A stretch of 64,000 nt of DNA from Fischerella sp. JS2 (lineage in GTDB: Bacteria; Cyanobacteriota; Cyanobacteriia; Cyanobacteriales; Nostocaceae): the NCBI RefSeq assembly GCF_032393985.1, contig NZ_CP135918.1, forward strand, positions 5,147,724 to 5,211,723. Reading direction: 5' to 3'. The position numbers and the translations under genes are program-made. Shown here one piece after another: positions 61,800-64,000 of this stretch (position 1 is the stretch's first letter; each line of letters starts with the position of its first letter). Below the pieces are notes generated by a model. It did no database searches. It was not told the DNA's origin and saw nothing but the letters and a program-made list of their open reading frames with translations.

Positions 61800-64000
61800 T
61801 CAAACTTTTGCATCCAACTCTGACAGTTTTCTGGCAGAGAAACTGGTTTTATAACGTCTACGTACTAGCACCAAAAAGGCAGGAGGTACGCAGTACAGAG
61901 ACAATTGAGTAATACCAACCAAACCACCAATCATAACGATCGCAAAAGGCGGCCAAAAACCTGTACTATCAAAAAGCAAGGGAAAGAAACCACACATATC
62001 AGTAATTGTGGTAGAGATCATATGACGTGTGGCATGAACCACAACCTCACGTATTCCTTGGTGATCGCCTTGTTGAGCTAGCGGATCTTCTAATAAAGCA
62101 GCTAAAACAACAGTAGCTTCATTGATTCCTATACCTATGAGCGTAATCGTGGCCAGGATGGAAGTAAATCCAAACGGATAACCAAAAACACTTAAAGAGC
62201 CTAACCCAAAACCCGCAGCAAGTATAGCAATTAATCCGAGTACCCCTGCGATCGCAAAAGAATTAAAAGTTAGTACCAGTGTCCCCACCATCAGCACTAG
62301 CAACACACTCACCGTTGACAACAGATTAGTAACTGCTGTACTTCGTGTTTCTGCCTCACCTCCAAAATCTAATGAGTAACCGGGGGGTAACTGAAAGTCA
62401 CTGGCTGCTAAACGGTGTTGGAAATCTGCCAGAACTTTCGCTGGTAGTACCCCAGCACTCAGCAATCCCTGTATTTTATTTACTCTTTGCCTGTTGCGTC
62501 GAAAGATAGTTGCCACATCAGGCATAAGTTGAACATCACCTACAGCCGAGAGTGGAATCCTAGCACGTTCCTGACCTGATGTTGGAGTGTTGTTTGATAG
62601 CAAATCTAAGGAAGAAATCTGATCCAAGTTACCACGCTGGGAATTTGATAAGCGCACACGCACGGGTAAGTTTTCCGTATCTTCCAAAACTGAGCCACCC
62701 ACAGCCCCCTCTAAACTATTATCTAACTGCTGGGCAATCGCACTCTTATCAAGCCCTGCTAATCTTGCTTCTTCTTCGTCTATTTTTAAGCTGAGTTTCG
62801 GCAAAGCCTCAGCCAGAGTGGCGCGAGTATGGAGTACATGGGGAACTTGGTTTAATATTAACCGCATTTGGTTTCCCAATTCCCGTAAGCGTTCTAGGTC
62901 AGGGCCATAAAGGCGTAACTCAATAGGAGCCTCATATGGTGGACCTTGCTCCAGTTTTCGCACCCAAACGATAGCTGAAGGAAATGCCTGATCCAACTCT
63001 TTTTGCAAAGCTTGAATCACTGGTAATGGTAACACATTGGGTTTTAGTTGCACCAAACCTTGGGCGTAATTAGATGAATTTTCGCGATTATTAATGATGT
63101 TGTAGTAAATTTTCGGAGCGCTTTTACCGATAAACCAATGAACATCATTAACTTCTGGATGCTTTTTAATTAACTGCCGTGCTTGTAGAACAGTAGATTC
63201 AGTTTTTTCTAATGATGCTTGGATTGGTAGCTCTAACTCAGCGTAAAACTGATCCCGGCCTGAAGGTGGAAAAAACTCAATATCCAAATGGGGAGCTACG
63301 GCAAAACCAGCTATCGGTAAAATTAGAGACATACTTACTGCGATCACTGGTCTAGCAAGAGCTTTATCCAACGTCCAACGGTAAACTCGTGTGATCTGAG
63401 GGTGAGAAAAGCCTGTTTCCCACCAAACATTCCGGCTAGAAGTATGACTTCTACCTCTATGCGTCCAATCATGCAACTTTCCAGCCACCGCAGGTAAAAT
63501 AGTTAACGATGTAACTAAAGAAGCTACGATCCCTAGAATTGAACTTAAGCCAATAGTACCAGTAAATTCCCCTACACCTCCAGGAGCTAAAGCAATAGGC
63601 AAGAAAGCCAAAACAGTGCTAGTAGTAGAACTCACAAGTGGAACAGCTAAGTGCTTAAAACTATCTGCGATCGCTTGTTCTGGAGCCATGCCTTCATGCA
63701 GGCGGACTTGCACTTCATCAACCACGGCAATTGAGTTATCAACCAGAAGACCCAAGGCAATAATTAGTCCTGTGACAGACATTTGATGCAATGGCACCTT
63801 TAATACTTGCATTGCCCCGAACACTATTAAAGATGACAGAGGCAAAGTGACAGCAACAACCAGTGCAGATCTCCAGCCCATCATAAAATAGAGGACAATC
63901 AACGCCAGGACAGAACCAATCAGCAATTCCTGGAGGACAACACGGATGCGAGCTGCGACATAACTGCTTTGGTCAAGAAGGACTTTTAAACCAATCCCAC
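61800..64000 (-). CDS. RND-type efflux permease (N-terminal part outside window)
   Basis: The 3' part of an AcrB/HAE1-type inner-membrane pump. The frame is open to the window end (reads GIGLKVLLDQSSYVAARIRVV), so about 340 residues are missing. Helices and motifs: LIVLYFMMGWRSALVV, GLIIALGLLVDNSIAVVDEVQ (TM4, with Asp-Asn where AcrB has Asp-Asp), the docking and porter region, SVLLVLMVGTLVLTFNSF and IATITLIGIGINEATVVLAALLEDP. It probably works with a membrane fusion protein upstream, beyond this window. Confidence 0.88.
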   Translation of the reverse strand, partial: GIGLKVLLDQSSYVAARIRVVLQELLIGSVLALIVLYFMMGWRSALVVAVTLPLSSLIVFGAMQVLKVPLHQMSVTGLIIALGLLVDNSIAVVDEVQVRLHEGMAPEQAIADSFKHLAVPLVSSTTSTVLAFLPIALAPGGVGEFTGTIGLSSILGIVASLVTSLTILPAVAGKLHDWTHRGRSHTSSRNVWWETGFSHPQITRVYRWTLDKALARPVIAVSMSLILPIAGFAVAPHLDIEFFPPSGRDQFYAELELPIQASLEKTESTVLQARQLIKKHPEVNDVHWFIGKSAPKIYYNIINNRENSSNYAQGLVQLKPNVLPLPVIQALQKELDQAFPSAIVWVRKLEQGPPYEAPIELRLYGPDLERLRELGNQMRLILNQVPHVLHTRATLAEALPKLSLKIDEEEARLAGLDKSAIAQQLDNSLEGAVGGSVLEDTENLPVRVRLSNSQRGNLDQISSLDLLSNNTPTSGQERARIPLSAVGDVQLMPDVATIFRRNRQRVNKIQGLLSAGVLPAKVLADFQHRLAASDFQLPPGYSLDFGGEAETRSTAVTNLLSTVSVLLVLMVGTLVLTFNSFAIAGVLGLIAILAAGFGLGSLSVFGYPFGFTSILATITLIGIGINEATVVLAALLEDPLAQQGDHQGIREVVVHATRHMISTTITDMCGFFPLLFDSTGFWPPFAIVMIGGLVGITQLSLYCVPPAFLVLVRRRYKTSFSARKLSELDAKV

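Overview
The window comes from a filamentous, heterocyst-forming cyanobacterium (Nostocales). The evidence is the heterocyst glycolipid (hgl) island, a hetI phosphopantetheinyl transferase, many GCGATCGC (HIP1) octamers, and intergenic heptad repeats (TTAGTAG/TTAGTGG) typical of Nostoc-like genomes. Gene names are by similarity to Anabaena PCC 7120, recalled from the literature and not checked by a search.

Layout. 1-11 kb holds an oligopeptide-type ABC permease, a ROK sugar kinase, a CHASE2 Ser/Thr kinase, a VOC protein and a MEKHLA protein. These are followed by a polysaccharide export set on the minus strand: a Wzc-like BY-kinase, a Wza-like exporter and a cyanoexosortase-B-associated protein with no exosortase gene beside it. 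11-18 kb has a DUF6888/DUF6887/RelE three-gene unit, hetI, a ClpP-like protein lacking catalytic Ser and His, a cupin, a nucleotidyltransferase, an SRPBCC-ArsR operon with a twin palindromic operator, an HPF/cold-shock fusion, a small secreted protein and a HgdA-like epimerase.

18.6-34.8 kb (minus strand) is the glycolipid aglycone synthase, transcribed hglE-F-G-D-C-A-B. It resembles a PUFA synthase (PfaA/C/D) cut into separate polypeptides: HglE (KS-AT, then an ACP now out of frame), HglF (ACP plus structural half of a ketoreductase), HglG (small membrane-anchored protein), HglD (catalytic ketoreductase plus dehydratase), HglC (KS-CLF-AT), HglA (PfaD-type enoyl reductase) and HglB (ACP plus thioester reductase, which would release the chain as an alcohol). 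HetI would activate the ACPs. 38.5-45.6 kb (plus strand) would finish and export the lipid: hgdB-hgdC (DevBC-like exporter without its own ATPase), hgdA (sugar epimerase), a DUF2141 protein and two glycosyltransferases. A ParB-domain protein with a degenerate methyltransferase-like tail lies between the two halves.

46-64 kb is mixed: NDH-2 with a small membrane protein, a CapA-like phosphoesterase, a second HPF/cold-shock fusion, a GMC oxidoreductase, a HetN-like SDR without the RGSGR pentapeptide, a TPR lipoprotein-like or secreted protein, a fluoride module (riboswitch, two crcB genes, DUF190), a methyltransferase, an M48 protease, a GntR regulator, an internally deleted IS701-like element and the 3' part of an RND efflux pump running off the window end.

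Spacers are dense in short dispersed repeats: heptads, a 28-30 bp palindrome nested in them (seven copies), and GGGGAGGTGGGGA-type purine tracts. The purine tracts run into the ends of several genes and coincide with the frame break in hglE.
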